The notes under the pieces: generated by a model
Databases searched by the model: none
Told to the model about the DNA's origin: nothing
The model's input: the letters and a program-made list of their open reading frames with translations, nothing else
Source: Tethya wilhelma
Taxonomy: Eukaryota > Porifera > Demospongiae > Tethyida > Tethyidae
Assembly (NCBI GenBank): GCA_964030475.1
Contig: CAXIPT010000005.1
Location: forward strand, 4,007,607-4,071,606
Reading direction: 5' to 3'
DNA length: 64,000 nucleotides
In this document: positions 23,171 through 35,840 of the stretch, in pieces
Layout of the letters: every line of letters begins with the position of its first letter
How positions within the stretch are numbered: the stretch's first letter is position 1
Position numbers and translations under genes: made by a program

Positions 23171-24205
23171 TCATGCTACCCGAACTACTACTGGAACCCA
23201 TTTTTCTTCCTTTTCACAAGCTCCTGTTAGACAACAGTAGCAGCAACACCCAATGATCACTGCAATGATTAACGGTGTTCCCAGCAGGCCAAATAATCCA
23301 TCGTTGTTTCCATGATCTGCAAAGTAATTAATTGTCAATAAGGCCTTATATATGTTGGGGATAATTATACACAAGGATACAAACCAACCCTGTTGATGTT
23401 ACAGTTCACATGTATAGAACAATACAACACACTGAAAAACTAAAGTAGTATATAGATGCATCAACAGATATAATATTATTACTGGTGACACAAATAAAAA
23501 TAGCTGATTGCTTACTGTTGGATGGTTCATCGCTGTTGCAACTGTTTGAAGATGGATCACACAAGTCATCACCAGAGGCACAGTTTGGTCCATCACTCAA
23601 GCCAGTGCATGTCACATTGAATGAGAGTGAGAGTGAGACATTGCTGAACTCTCCATGATAGGACTGACGGAAGAGAGATTGCCTTTGACTGCTTGGAGTA
23701 AGTGTGGTGTCTATGTAGACCCTATCAATTAGCTGATTGTTATCATCAGGATCATTGCCAACATCTTCAACTTTAATATAGAGTTGAAAACCACGCTGTT
23801 TATGTTATGTCATAATAATGGGTATACAAAAATGTTTGAAGCATAATAATAATTATTATTGTACATATCTGAAAGTATGTAACTTACTGGCCACACACTA
23901 CCAGTGAACACCAGTGGGTTAGGGACACCAGGAGTCTCAATGTGAGTCTGTCCATCAAAGATGATGTGGTCACCTCCAACACTGCCAAGGGTCTCATATC
24001 TACCCAGAGGGCAGACTATGGAGTCCCCATCATGCTGGCTCCTGTAGTTACAGAGACAGAAAGTGAAACCAGTGTCACAGGGGTCTTGTCCATCACAGTC
24101 TGGAGGCAATCTGTTGTCACTATCACAGCAATTCCCACTGCTAAGAACCCCTTCAGGATTGCTGTAGGAATGGAGAGTCACTTCAAGATGATAGTTTGCC
24201 ACCAC
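23171..24205 (-). CDS. MNNL-domain single-pass membrane protein, copy A (Notch-ligand N-terminus-like)
   Basis: Exons: 24205-23888, 23795-23516 and 23316-23171; the first (signal peptide) exon was not found. Exon 2 reads YHLEVTLHSYSNPEGVLSSGNCCD...CDPCDTGFTFCLCNY, the MNNL pattern at the N-terminus of Delta/Jagged ligands. The next exon (GFQLYIKVEDVGNDPDDNNQLIDRV...SLSFNVTCTGL) matches the second half of that ligand module. It ends in a Cys-rich DGPNCASGDDLCDPSSNSC. The last exon has a membrane segment (LLGTPLIIAVIIGCCCYCC) and a short basic/acidic tail. No DSL or EGF repeats are visible, so this is a minimal, tethered form. Cell-surface recognition is inferred. Confidence 0.7.
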
Positions 24206-25191
24206 CTGCAAATTATTATTAAGCAATAACTATCAATTATCACACAAGGAATGTGGCAAATGAGGCATAATAGTAACAAGATCCAGATACGTAACTTCCA
24301 GAATTTAGTAGCCGTATAAGTCAAGTTAACGTTGGTTAGGTGTGGCATGCTTTGTGGTGTCGATGCTGGTCATATATTTGCATCATGATGGGGGTCATCC
24401 CATTACATGTAGGCTTTGAGATCTGGTTTGGAAGTCAACTAGTATATTCTCAGCTCCAATGCCTGTGGGCTCTCAGTGATAAGCTAGAGCATTCGACTGG
24501 GGTTCGAGAGACCTTGGTTATCCCAGCTAGCTCTCAAGATTTTTCCATGTGGCAAAATGTGCAGAGCAATATGCATACACAGAATTCGATATCAAAGCAG
24601 GAGTCTAACATTTATGCTTCTGTTTGGCACTGAAAAAAAAACCTCTAAGTTTAACTTGAAATACTTTTGGTGTCACTAGTACTTGCAACAGCTCTATATT
24701 GAGTGTGTTCTACTTCTACATACATGTATAAGTGAAGTTTTGTTAAACATTTATGTCATTTCAGGTGCAAACATCCAGATCGGATCTTACGAACAGATAG
24801 CAGAAAAGGCTTACTTTTGCTCATGTGAGAAAGCTTATCAAGGTATACTATTTTCGGAATAAATTATGCATCATGTGAAGTATTATTTTCCATTTACTGC
24901 CACCATTGCAGGACATGGATGACTGATGTATGTGGACATATAATATAGTACCTCAATGTTGACGTTTATTCCTGGGTAAGTTATTAATGATCGAGTACTA
25001 ATATAGTGACAATATCATGTCATCCGTTATTTGTATACACTTTATATCAGTGATACTGTGTTGGTTTTCCACAACGAATCAACAGATTCCAACAGCTATA
25101 TTCCTTGAATACAAATAGACTGTACGTATATTTATGTCGGGATTTTACATTCACCTTCACAATTCAAGCTTATAATTATGCCTCTATACTA
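24206..25191. other. Intergenic, no gene recognised
   Basis: No supported exon. The first exon of the MNNL gene should lie here but could not be identified. Confidence 0.4.
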
Positions 25192-28100
25192 GGGATTCCG
25201 GAAACACGGTACGCATGCGCAAAATATATCCGCTAAATTCAAATATAGTTCATGGTACAAAGAACTTACTTACGTTGAACCTCGTTTTGCAGCGACAGTC
25301 TTCACAAAACCTAGCATATTTATATATCATTCGAATCCTAAAAGCTTGCTGAAGCTGGATCTGGAAGTTTTGACAGCTTCTGAGGGAGTTTTTTTATTAC
25401 TATATCAAGTTTGATCACTAAAGGTTAGTTTTTTATACATACAAAATCATATTTCTCAACACAACTTAGTGATTTTATATCTTTGTGATACTAACTAACT
25501 GTACAACATATAATCATCAAGTGACCACACCTCCCCATGGAGCAATTTCGATTTTAGGGGCAGTGGTATTACAAAAGCTGCATAAGCACTACAGTCAGAA
25601 GTCTGAGTTGTGTACTGATCACATTTCACCTGTAAAATGCATTGTGTGCATGTGAAAAAGAGAGTTATATTATTATTATTAATAGGTTTTGAAGTATAGT
25701 GTCCATGCAGTTAATATTACAATGTTCATGGTTTATCATGCGCCACATGTTAATTTCCAGAATGGATCTAAGTGACAACTACACTTTCTGCAGAGAAGCA
25801 AAAATTACATCCTCAATGCTTTTTGGAGAATGTGACTTATGTGATGGTTTTCAAGCATCTAAAAAGGGATTGATTATTGAATTAAGTCAAATTCAAAATT
25901 CAGCATCATTACCTTGGAAAAAGTTTGTTACTTGGGTATATAAACTTTTTGGTCAAACCTCACCAACTCACCCCGCTGAAGCTCTAAGGAAGTCAGTTTC
26001 TAACTTGAAAAAGAAACGTCAGTATTTGCAAAAAAATCCAGCCAAAAAAGACGACTTAGAAAGTTTTTTGAATGAGCCATTTCCCCTTCCCACTATTAGA
26101 GAAGTTGCCACTTCTCAAAAGCCAAAATTGTTAGTAAAAACAACAAAAGTACAGAGTGAAACGGAAAAGGAGACTATTGCCTCTGTAAACAAGAGTCTAG
26201 CAAAAGAGGTATCTGAGTTACAAGACATTTGTAAGGCACAAAAATCAGATCTTGAAGACAAGGAAAGAAAGATTAAGACACTACAACAGCAATACAAACC
26301 TCACAATGTCCGCCGCCGTATAGAACGAAAAGAAGCAAAAATTACCAAATTGAAAGTTGAAATTGAGACAAAAGAAAATCAGCTCAAACAGAAAGAGAAG
26401 CAGGTAACAAAAAGAGCAAGAGAACAGGTTCGCTACTTCAAAGAAAAGTGCAAAGATCAAAAATTTAAATATGCAGCTCAGTTAGCCTTGGACTGTGAGG
26501 ATTGCATAGAAATGGACAAAGAATTATCAAGGCTTAAAACAAGAAACTTAGAGCTTTTGGAAACAAATGCACTATTACATGACGAATTAACTGCTTTAAA
26601 GTCAAGACAATTGATCACATATGAAGATGGAATATACACTGATTCTATGAGACTGTGCATAATGGATCTACTTTCACACAACGTTGGAATTAACCAAATA
26701 GAGCCAGTGATTCGTGCAGTACTGAAGTTAGCAGATGTAGAGTGTGATAGGATACCTCAACACACAGCAATAAGCCAGATGCTATTGGAAAGCCGAGCTC
26801 TTTCTCAAATCCACCTAGCAAAGACCCTATCTGAAAGTGATCAGTGCAACACATTGCACTCTGATGGCACCACTAAGTTTGGCCACAAGTACACTGGATA
26901 TCAGATTACTACAGATGAAGCTTCAATGACCTTAGGCTTGCAGGTGATGATGCACTTCTTCATGTAACTATAATAACATAATTCATGTGCATTCACTCAT
27001 AATTATACTTGTATAAACTATTGTAGGAAGTGGCCTCTGGTGCAGCACAAACAACACTAGAAACCTTACAGGAAATACTGGATGATCTGTCAGAAACAGT
27101 AACACAACATGGTCAAGGGTATTCTAATGCAGGTGAAAAGATTCTAGTGAACATAAAGAATACAATGTCAGACAGAGCTAGCAGTCAAAAGGCCTTCAAT
27201 ACACTACTAGCAGAGTACAGAACAGAAGTCTTACCACAGGTATGTGACAACTGGGATAGCCTTACCTTAAACGAACAAGAGTCAATGTCACAGGTGTATA
27301 ATTTTTATTGTGGTATGCATCTGGTGGTGAACATGGCAGAGACAGTATCAGAGGCATTAAAGCTTTTTGAGAATGCTATTATCGAGACACCAGAACCATC
27401 AAGCGATGAGAGTGGAATTATTAGATTAATAAGAACAACATGTAAAGCATTTGAGAGAAGGGGGAATGAAAAATCAGGTTATCCACTGCAGTTTAATACA
27501 TACCTAAATCAGCATGGAATAGAAAGAAATCCTCTCATTCACTTCCGAGGAAACAGATTTAACGTTATCTTTGCCAATGGAGGACGAGTATATTATCTCC
27601 ATCAACACATAGTAGACTTCTTGACTAGTGTACTCGGTACTCCGAACCGACTCCTTAAATCGGTCTTAGATGATATGTCTAATGACATATATGTCGCTGG
27701 TTGCAAAGCTCTTGGGCTTATTGATAAACATATAACTGCCCCTCTTTGGAGGATTCTTGAATCAGACATCCATATCCTTGACCTTCCACAACGCTATGAA
27801 AAGCTTTTGTCATTTGTAAAAAATTGTGATGACCCTAGTGGCTTCATGTCTGGAGAGGATGTACCATTTCCTGATATCGCAATCTCCAAAGACCCAGTGT
27901 GGGTGGCATTAGTAACTCCATCAGCCAAGTACGACCAGCTAGTAGGTCAAATTGTATTATCTTGTTTCAAGGCCATCTATGTGATTCTTAGCCGTGTAAT
28001 TAGTGACCAACAACCAGCAGTTTCTGCAGCAAAAAGAGCTGAAACTACATCAGTGCAGAAAACTAATACTATCAGTGAACGTGACTTTGCAAAGCTAGAT

Positions 28101-29481
28101 AGATTGATTAGAGAAAAACCAAACGCATCAATGCTATCACTAGAAGCCCACATATTATTCTCCAACAACAAGACCAAGGAATGGCTTGATAGTCAGTCTC
28201 GTGATGAAGTTCAGTCACTGATGGAGACTGCAAGAAAACTGGTGCCAATACACAAACAAAGGTTCAAACAGAGACTAGCTGCAATTGAGAGTCACAGAAT
28301 TACAATGCAAAGAAAACACCAAGAAGACAGGGAGGCAGCAATGCAAAGACTGTTATTAGAAAAAGAAAAGATCACATCAGACATGATTAAGTATGGGTTA
28401 TGGCAATCAGAATCAGATGTAAACGAAGGTCTTAAACGATCAAAATCAGAAACTCAGAAACGACAATCTCTTAAAGCTCAGCTAAGGTTTAGAAAAACAG
28501 TGTTACAACAATCTGCAACAGACAAAGATATTTTTAAATTCTCAACTAAAAGTAAGGGACAACTCAATTCAAAGGAATTAAAAGAAAACTTACTCCAACT
28601 AATAAACGCAGCAGCTGCTATTGAGCATGGTAAACAACGGGTAATTGAGAATACCACTTTATCACAATCATCTGAAAACAGTCCTGTCCTGGTAGGGAAG
28701 ACTATAGACCACAAATTTAATGAGGATGGACAGCTTGTGACCTATAGTGGGAAAGTTGTATCTTCAGTACCAGGGTTTCCAGAGTGGTATAATGTAGTGT
28801 ATAATAACGAACCAGAAGTAGTTTACACCTACAAACTATTAGAAGATCTTAGAAATGGAGACTTAAAAATTTCTTAGTAATTACATAAATAATAGCTAAT
28901 ACAATTTTTTATAAACTATTATAATTTATTTATAGCTAGCAAGTCACCTTTTTTATTACAGTAAAACTCAAATTACATTACAATTTCATACTCATGTTAG
29001 TAGTAACTGATAAGTTTAACTGTTAGTAACTTACAAGCTGCAAAAGTCGGATGATTTAAAAACAGTTATTACATGATCATAGCCTGTGTAGTAAACACAA
29101 GATGACAACTCTGATTAATTGTATAAACAAATCATTTGGAAAGAATTTGGGATGATAATACTTTGCTTCAAAATAATTTCCACACTTTTCTGAGCAATTT
29201 GGTCCAAAAAGCAATAATATCCGTCCAGTAGTTCTCGAGATACCATCTTGTAAAGAACTTCAGCTTGAAACACGTGTACTGACCAGAAATCCTACCACTT
29301 TTTATACGCAAAACCGGCAGAAATTTTTTCTAGACCTCTGAACCTATTCAAAGTGATAGCTCGCGTTCTACTCCACCATTTTGTATTGAACAAAAACCAT
29401 TCAGTACAGAATTTGATGGAGAATCGCTTATGAATATAGAATAGGTCGTCTCTTTTGTATAAAAATACAGTCCGGAATCCC
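25192..29481 (+). mobile_element. 4.3-kb TIR DNA transposon of unassigned superfamily
   Basis: GGGATTCCGG at 25192-25201 is exactly inverted as CCGGAATCCC at 29472-29481. TA lies just outside at both ends, and a further copy of the right end (to 33438) is also followed by TA. The element carries one two-exon gene (25699-28877). About 530 bp of its right end is repeated at 32900-33438. Confidence 0.75.
25699..28877 (+). CDS. Putative transposase of the 4.3-kb element (about 1,040 aa, two exons)
   Basis: Exon 1 ends at 26943 (GLQ) and exon 2 begins 27027 (EVASGAAQTTLE). The 83-bp intron has GT..AG ends and the frame is open throughout, with no stop or frameshift. The exact ATG is uncertain (25699, 25744 or 25762). 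Order: N-terminal region with a CDLCDG pair, a basic linker, a long coiled coil (about 150-310), then LHSDGTTKFGHKYTGYQ, NIKNTMSDRASSQKAFN, NFYCGMHLVVNMAET, HFRGNRFNVIFANGG, GCKALGLIDKHITAPLW and a basic helical C-terminus. DG, SDR and C..H motifs in that order resemble an RNase-H-fold (DDE/D) transposase core. That reading is inference; I recall similar proteins in many animal genomes but no agreed superfamily name. Confidence 0.7.
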
Positions 29482-29511
29482 TACATAATTAAAAACAACT
29501 CAGTGTAGTTA

Positions 29512-30806
29512 AGGATGCCTAAACTTTCAAAATGAGCAAAAATATAGATTTTATGGAATGTATTTAGATTAAACTATTACATATTTTTCCCAAAACACAA
29601 TGGGTAATAATGATGCACCACATATTAAAGTTTTGGTGTCATGTGACCTTTGGGGGTGGGACAGGAGCATGGCCGCATTGTAATACCTTTAGCAAGAATG
29701 AGGATCACTAGGACTATTTTCTAGAGTGTCATATTTTGTAATATTGTATTTATTATTAAGATATTGAATCTGCCTGGAAATTTGGTCCCTGAAATATCAT
29801 TCGGTAGATACGGAGCAAAATATGGCCATTTCTAAATATTGCACACCACATGCGTATTGCTTATATCTTACGAACGAACAGTAGGTACCCAAATTTCCAG
29901 GAAGATCTGATATCTTACACTAAAGATGTATGTGTAAGCAAAAAATTAGTGTTCTGCAATGAGTGCTAGTGATCCTCATTTTCAAAAGTATATATTTGGT
30001 GCTGTTGCCACGCCCACAAACCTTATTTTACTTTCATTTTCATAATTTATGTCCAATACAGTAATAATACGATGATCACCAACTCAAGTGACTGGACTGG
30101 GACAGCTGGTCTGCAGCATAAAAATGGTCAACTTTCCACCTCCTCCCTGACAAAACTCCTAGCTGCAATGCACAAACAATTGTATTATTTGGGTAGACCA
30201 TTGTATAAGGAAGCTGGATATCATTAAAAGCCACGCCCACTAATTAATTAGTAGCCACGTGGTACTTGTAAACAAAAGCTGTTCACGGGTATATTTTGCA
30301 AAAAGCGGCGATGAAGATCCATGAGTTAAGTAAGTTAAACTTGTTAGAAAGTATTCCCTACTTGGTTACTCTAAACTATCAGGAGGAGAAAAGGCTACCA
30401 TTCTTATGTAAGTATTTATTCCATAAAATGTAGTAAAAACAAATAACCACAAAAACGTTTACCAGCTATATCTATCTACAACACAAAAGTTTACTTACCT
30501 CCTTGAAATATATTTGTTAGGTATCCAAAAGGTAAACTTTGAGCACAAAAAACCTAGCTAAACTGTGGAGCAACATCACCGCTTTTAGCGTTTAGTTATT
30601 TGGCTCTAAATAAGTGGGCGTAGTACAGGCTCTAACTTGCGCACGTGACGTTCACATTAAAATTTGCATAAACATTCCTCATTAAGCGCATTGCGCGTGT
30701 ACGCGTTTACTCCCAGTCCTTAATGTACATGAGAAGTTTGGTCTACTAATGCAAGAGTATAGTTAAAACACGAAAGGGTTTGGGTCCTTAACTTTTTAGG
30801 CATCCT
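29512..30806. mobile_element. Non-autonomous element with AGGATGCCTAAA TIRs
   Basis: AGGATGCCTAAA at 29512 is inverted as TTTAGGCATCCT ending at 30806. There is no coding region. The part at about 29755-30060 is repeated in inverted orientation at about 30965-31285, where each copy carries the phrase ctgcctggaaatttgg. Confidence 0.6.
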
Positions 30807-30807
30807 A

Positions 30808-31282
30808 GTGGCGTAGCCAGGATTTTACAAAAGAGAGGGCTTAGAGATAGTTGTATGTGGAAATTTTGTGCGACCAGAAGCCACACCCATTTAATTAGGC
30901 AGATTTTAGCCACCCATTTATTAAATCCACTTAAAACCCTTTCGTTTCTTGCATTAGTATACGAAACTTGGTGATCATCATATTATTTTTGTATTTGACC
31001 AAAATTTATGAAAATAAGTCAAATAATGTTTATGGGCGTGGCAACTTCAATACATTTGAAAATGAGGATCACTATCACTTATTGCAGAACATTAATTTTT
31101 TGCTTACACATACAATAGAAACCAGATCTGCCTGGAAATTTGAGTACCTACTGTTTGTTCATAAGATATAAGCAATACGCATATATAGTTAGGTGTGCAA
31201 TATTAAGAAACGGCCATGTTTTGCTCCGTATCTACCAAACGACGTTTCAGAGACCAAATTTCCAGGCAGATTCAATATCTAA
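30808..31282. repeat. Fragment related to 29.7-30.1 kb (inverted), with hAT-like start
   Basis: It starts GTGGCGTAGCCAGGATTTT, a hAT-type end, then from about 30965 matches 29755-30060 in the opposite direction. Non-coding. Confidence 0.5.
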
Positions 31283-31551
31283 ACAAGTAAAAAAACAATG
31301 GAAATGTAATGAGACATAGGAATGGTCAAATCGTAAAAAGAAGGCAAACAAGATGGAATGGCTGGCAGAGTGTGTGCCGAATTCTTCCTGTGTGGGCTGC
31401 ATGTAGTACTCTCTTTCCATGTTGGGTCCCTCATGTTGCCCATAGGAATAATTCTTTACACACTCTGCCAGCCATTCCATCTTGTTTGCCTTCTTTTTAC
31501 GATTTGGCCATTCCTATGTCTCATTACATTTCCAATGTTTTTTTTACTTGT
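31283..31551. repeat. Foldback MITE with ACAAGTA ends
   Basis: Arms of about 95 bp (31283-31378 and about 31460-31551) are inverted copies around an 80-bp loop. They begin ACAAGTAAAAAAACAATGG and contain ATGAGACATAGGAATGG. It belongs to the same family as 36042-36410. Confidence 0.75.
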
Positions 31552-32094
31552 TTGTTCTCATTTTTTCATAATTCTACAAATCACATTCGAGTTTGTGTGT
31601 ATATGGTAGTTACTTGTACACTAATGATCAGCATGGAGCTCAGGCTGATTCAATCTCAGGAGGCTGAGCTGTATTTAATTGCTTTGCTCATCTTATAATG
31701 AATACTACATAACACATTAGTCTATTCACCTCCTAAATATTGAAGACTGAAAGAGTCCAGCACAACCAGAAATCTTCAGATAAAGCAAGCAGGCAGCGAA
31801 TATTTGGATTCCAAATAACGCACACTTATCTACCTGGAAAAGGGTCGTCAATTTGACTTTTCAAGTAGCTGATGAATTTATGCATGATGTAGAAATGAAT
31901 GGCTGCCATACAGAGAAGCGCTTTTCGCCTTGTATCTAGCCATTCAACGGGAGACTCGAGCACACGATACCAAAAGCACGTGAAGACAATGGTACCAAGT
32001 TTGTTCGATCAAGAATCAGCTTCTGAAAGTGAACAGTCTTCGAGATACGCTGAAATAACATAGAAAAAGAAGATGAAGAAGAAGAAGAAGAAGG
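31552..32094. other. Intergenic, no gene recognised
   Basis: Nothing coding supported. A GAA-rich purine run lies at about 32067-32098. Confidence 0.4.
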
Positions 32095-32310
32095 AGAAAA
32101 TTGGAGGTTTGGCATATTTTAGTTTGGTACCTTAGCGATGGTTTTAGGCCATGTTTTTAGGCTTTTTAGAAAGAGAATGAGCTAAATAGTAGCTTTATAA
32201 GCCTTTTAGTGCCAAGTCATCAGTTTTTGCAGAGTTATTCGTGTGAATATTTGTATTACGCTAATGGGCCATCCGTGCCATTCCTATGTACCCAGTACTA
32301 CCGTACTGGG
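32095..32310 (+). repeat. MITE ending in a CCCAGTAC/GTACTGGG hairpin
   Basis: The copy reads from ggaggtttggc to a terminal hairpin CCCAGTAC-TACC-GTACTGGG. Inverted copies lie at 32797-32898 (truncated by the N) and 35615-35838. It includes GTGCCATTCCTATG. Confidence 0.7.
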
Positions 32311-32796
32311 AATAATAAATACAATATTCTTAATCGAATTTTGGAAAACCGACCACTTGGAGCAAAAGTTTTTTCGTAGTAATTGGCGGTTTTAGCGTAA
32401 TACGCGACGCAAACATTTTTTTGCACCAAATGGGATGGGCATACCTTGGCGAGCTGCAGACGTGATTTTACGGGTGGGGCTGCTTCTATTGCTGATATAT
32501 GAGCGTTTGAATGCAGCTATGTCATCCATGGCTAGCTTTGCACACGGGATGTGTTGCCATGTTCATTGATTAATTATTCTGATAAAGTACATGATGCAGC
32601 TTCCACCATGCATCTCATTATAATAATGCATATTTAATTTGCAACAAAAAACAATACATTGTTAATGAACTAAACACTTCTAGCAGAAAGAAATCTCTAG
32701 CAGATGATCAGAAGACAGCCTACAGTGTTGCAGAATTACTGGGCTAAGCCAGGAGCTGTTTATCTGTGCATAATAATGAATGAATGTTGTGTACAT

Positions 32797-32899
32797 TGTT
32801 CCCAGTACGGTAGTACTGGGTACATAGGAATGGCACGGATGGCCCATTAGCACAATACAAATATTCACGCGAATAACTCTGCAAAAACTGAGCGCTTGN
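32797..32899 (-). repeat. Truncated copy of the CCCAGTAC hairpin MITE
   Basis: Inverted relative to 32095-32310 and cut off at the N at 32899. Confidence 0.7.
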
Positions 32900-33438
32900 C
32901 CTTTTTTATTACTGTTTACAGCAAAACTCAAATTACATTAAAGTACTACAATTTCATACTCATGTTAGTAGTAACTGATAAGTTAGTAACTTACAAGCTG
33001 CAAAAGTCGGAGGATTTGAAAACAGTTATTTACATGATCATAGTGTAGTAAACACAAGATGACAACTCCGATTAATTGTATAACCAAATCATTCGGAAAG
33101 AAATTGGGATGATAATACTTTGCTTCAAAATAATCTCCACACTTTTCTGAGCAATTTGGTCCAAAAAGCAATAATATCCGTCCAGTAGTTCTCGAGATAC
33201 CATCTTGTAAAGAACTTCAGCTTGAAACACGTGTACTGACCGGAAATCCTACCACTTTTTATACGCAAAACTGGCAGAAATTTTTTCTTGACCTCTGAAC
33301 CTGTTCAAAGTGATAGCTCGCGTTCTACTCAACCATTTTGTATCGAACAAAAATCATTCAGTACGGAATTTGATGGAGAATCGCTTATGAGTATAGAATA
33401 GGTCGTCTCTTTTGTATAAAAATACAGTCCGGAATCCC
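32900..33438 (+). mobile_element. Right-end fragment of the 4.3-kb TIR transposon
   Basis: Highly similar to 28948-29481, with small indels, and ends with the same CCGGAATCCC followed by TA. It starts directly after the N at 32899, so its length may reflect the assembly. Non-coding. Confidence 0.8.
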
Positions 33439-33844
33439 TAATGCTACTATTTTTATGGAAATGGTCAAGCTGTCCTGCATATTGATAGGTATTCAATATG
33501 CAACTATTTGCAAGTAATTATTTTAAATAAACTTTCTTTCAGGCCTTAATACAGATTTGTGTGAAAAGCAAGATTGACTACTTTATATACAACTACCATG
33601 CCAGGTGAATAATCAACTATTTATATAACTAATCCAGTGTGTGATTATTGTCACTTTACCTTCTGCAGCTTCTCTTTATCACCCAAGAAGTTACGAAAAA
33701 GATTTCAAACTAACTCTCAACTCTGTAACGTTCAAACTTTACTATTGCTTGTTTCTTGTATTCGTGTTTTGTAAAGTTCAAAGTTTGTTTGCAATGGCAG
33801 TTAATAATCACGTGAATAATTAATAAATGATCATGAAGCAAAAT

Positions 33845-34100
33845 CACGGCAAAGAACACGGTAGCCGTCCTCGCTACGAAGACGGACCCTCCGTTGGAGA
33901 AAGACGGCTTAACCACGGTAGCATGCAGGAATAAAGACGTACACAGACGGTGTCATACAGAAATATAGACGAAGCCCGTCTTCGAAGTCCGTCAATAATA
34001 GTCTCATTACGGACTTTGACGGTACCGTGAGAGTGGCCGTATTTTGACCGTATTTGCCACAATCACGGCTGAAAGACGGTGCCGTCTTTGATGCGCATTT
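33845..34100. other. Dense ACGG/CCGT motif cluster
   Basis: I count about ten ACGG and eight CCGT tetramers (often AGACGG or CCGTCTT) within about 240 bp of otherwise AT-rich DNA. It lies just upstream of the degenerate integrase gene. It could be a subterminal repeat array of an element or a leftover satellite. Confidence 0.5.
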
Positions 34101-34121
34101 TTCCTGTGCTTCGTGGTTACA

Positions 34122-35610
34122 GGTCTATCTATCGTCTTTTTTGGAGGAAACATGTGCCTGTGAGAAGGTGTGAGTTCCGAAAATAATTTATTGAATAGGT
34201 ATATGTGTCATTGTAATTGTATTGAATTTTTAACAGAGACACGATTATGTTTCTTATGCGTTCTGTTGACCCAACTGGTGTAACTCAAAGAAGAAAGAGG
34301 CGTCTGAAGAGGCGAGCATATTTTAGCAAGGTGTCTAATTCTAGCCAGCTTTATATGGCTAATAAGTTCAAATAATATCATCACTGTGACTAATTAAATA
34401 CAGGGTCCAAACTATATATAGCACATGGATGGTTATGACAAACTAAAACCATTTGAGTTTTGTATACATGGATGCGTAAAACAAATGATTATATCTTTGA
34501 GTAGTTATAAATAGTATTATCAATCTCTATAGATATTTTCGAAAAGTCATATGGTTTATGCTTGCACCATCCAACAATGATCCCCGTTTTAGCAAGATAT
34601 TATTTAGAAGCAATTGAGAAGATTAATGGTATTTTAATTTATTTATAACTCAACATCCAGTGAATATATATGTCTATCCTATTGTGTAGGATGTCCTGTT
34701 ATAGTCAGAGCAGACTGTGGTACTGAAAATTGCCGGGTTGCAAAGATACACATAGCCCTCAGAATGAACCATAGTGATGCACAGGCAGGAGAACGTAGCT
34801 TCATCTATGGACCGTCTACAGCTAATATTGTAAGATATTATCACTTAATATGACTTAATTTTGGTACAATTAATATTGTAAAAAAAATCAGCGCATTGAA
34901 TCATTTTGGTCTCAATGGCGACACTCCGTATGTGATTGGTGGATATCTGCTTGTAAGGTTAGGCAACTAAATTACTGTGGTGCATGGATATGTGAAATTG
35001 ACCTCACATAATTATTAAATTTTTTTTAGACATTAGTTGAAATTGGTGCCTTCAACAAGGACAACATTCCTCACAGGTATAGATGCAATGTGTATATGTT
35101 TTGAGACGATATATATACATTTTTTATTGTACATTTTAGATACACTCTAAGCCTTGTTTTTGGCGAGTTACTACGTGATATGGATGAGTTTTTATCAGAT
35201 TGGAATAATCACTTAATTCGAAAAAACAGATGCTCTAATTCCCCATCGGGTCGCCCATGTGATTTATATGAAGTGCCGGAATTGCATGGTAAGATTGTAA
35301 CTGTTACAATTAATTGTATACTATATATACATGTCACATAGTTTTTGATTCTGTCCATGATAATCGTGACAATTAATTTATTGATTCAGGTGTGGTTAAC
35401 CACATGACCCCACTTGACCCTGCTCTCTGGGCTCGTTGCATGCTCACAGAATCGGACAGTGCACCTCCTTTATGTCCCACAGAATTTAGTGAGAATGCAC
35501 TCTTCTTCTTAAGAAGACATTTTGGAATGTCTCTTGATGACATCACACATGCCAATTGTCAACAGGTGTACATTGACTTAGTTTCTCTTTTGTCACAGGT
35601 GGTTACTTAG
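34122..35610 (+). pseudogene. Intron-rich integrase-core (rve/DDE) gene, inactivated
   Basis: About nine short exons are joined by short introns. The peptide follows the animal integrase-core family: HVPVRR, MRSVDPTGVTQRRKRRLKRRAYFSK, then GPNYI*HMDGYDKLKPF (first catalytic D), SNNDPR, YYLEAIEKINGCPVIVRADCGTEN (second D), GERSFIYGPSTANIRIESFW (catalytic E), FNKDNIPHRYTLSLVFGELL and NHMTPLDPALWARCM. All three acidic residues are present. A TAG replaces the usual Trp codon in exon 3 (about 34426), and exon 4 (34534-34628) has two apparent frame changes, so it is dead as read. The family is related to retroelement-type integrases. Whether it began as a transposon or a domesticated host gene cannot be told here. 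Confidence 0.75.
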
Positions 35611-35614
35611 TTAT

Positions 35615-35838
35615 TCCCAGTACGGTAGTACTGGGTACACAGGAATGGCACGGATGGCCCATTAGCGCAATACAAATATTCACGCGAATAACTCTGCAAA
35701 AACTGAGCGCTTAGCACTAAAAGGCTTCTAAAGCTACTATTTAGCTCTTTCTCTTTCTGATGAGCCCAAAAACATGGCCTAAAACCATCGCTAAAGTAAC
35801 AAACACAAACATGCCAAACCTCCAATTTTCTCCATCTT
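35615..35838 (-). repeat. CCCAGTAC hairpin MITE, third copy
   Basis: Inverted full-length copy of 32095-32310, starting CCCAGTACGGTAGTACTGGG and ending at the N at 35839, right after the dead integrase. Confidence 0.75.
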
Positions 35839-35840
35839 NC

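Noticed and set aside
29512..30806. Assigning a definite superfamily and TSD to the AGGATGCCTAAA element
   Set aside because: The flanking bases do not give a clear duplication and no transposase is present.
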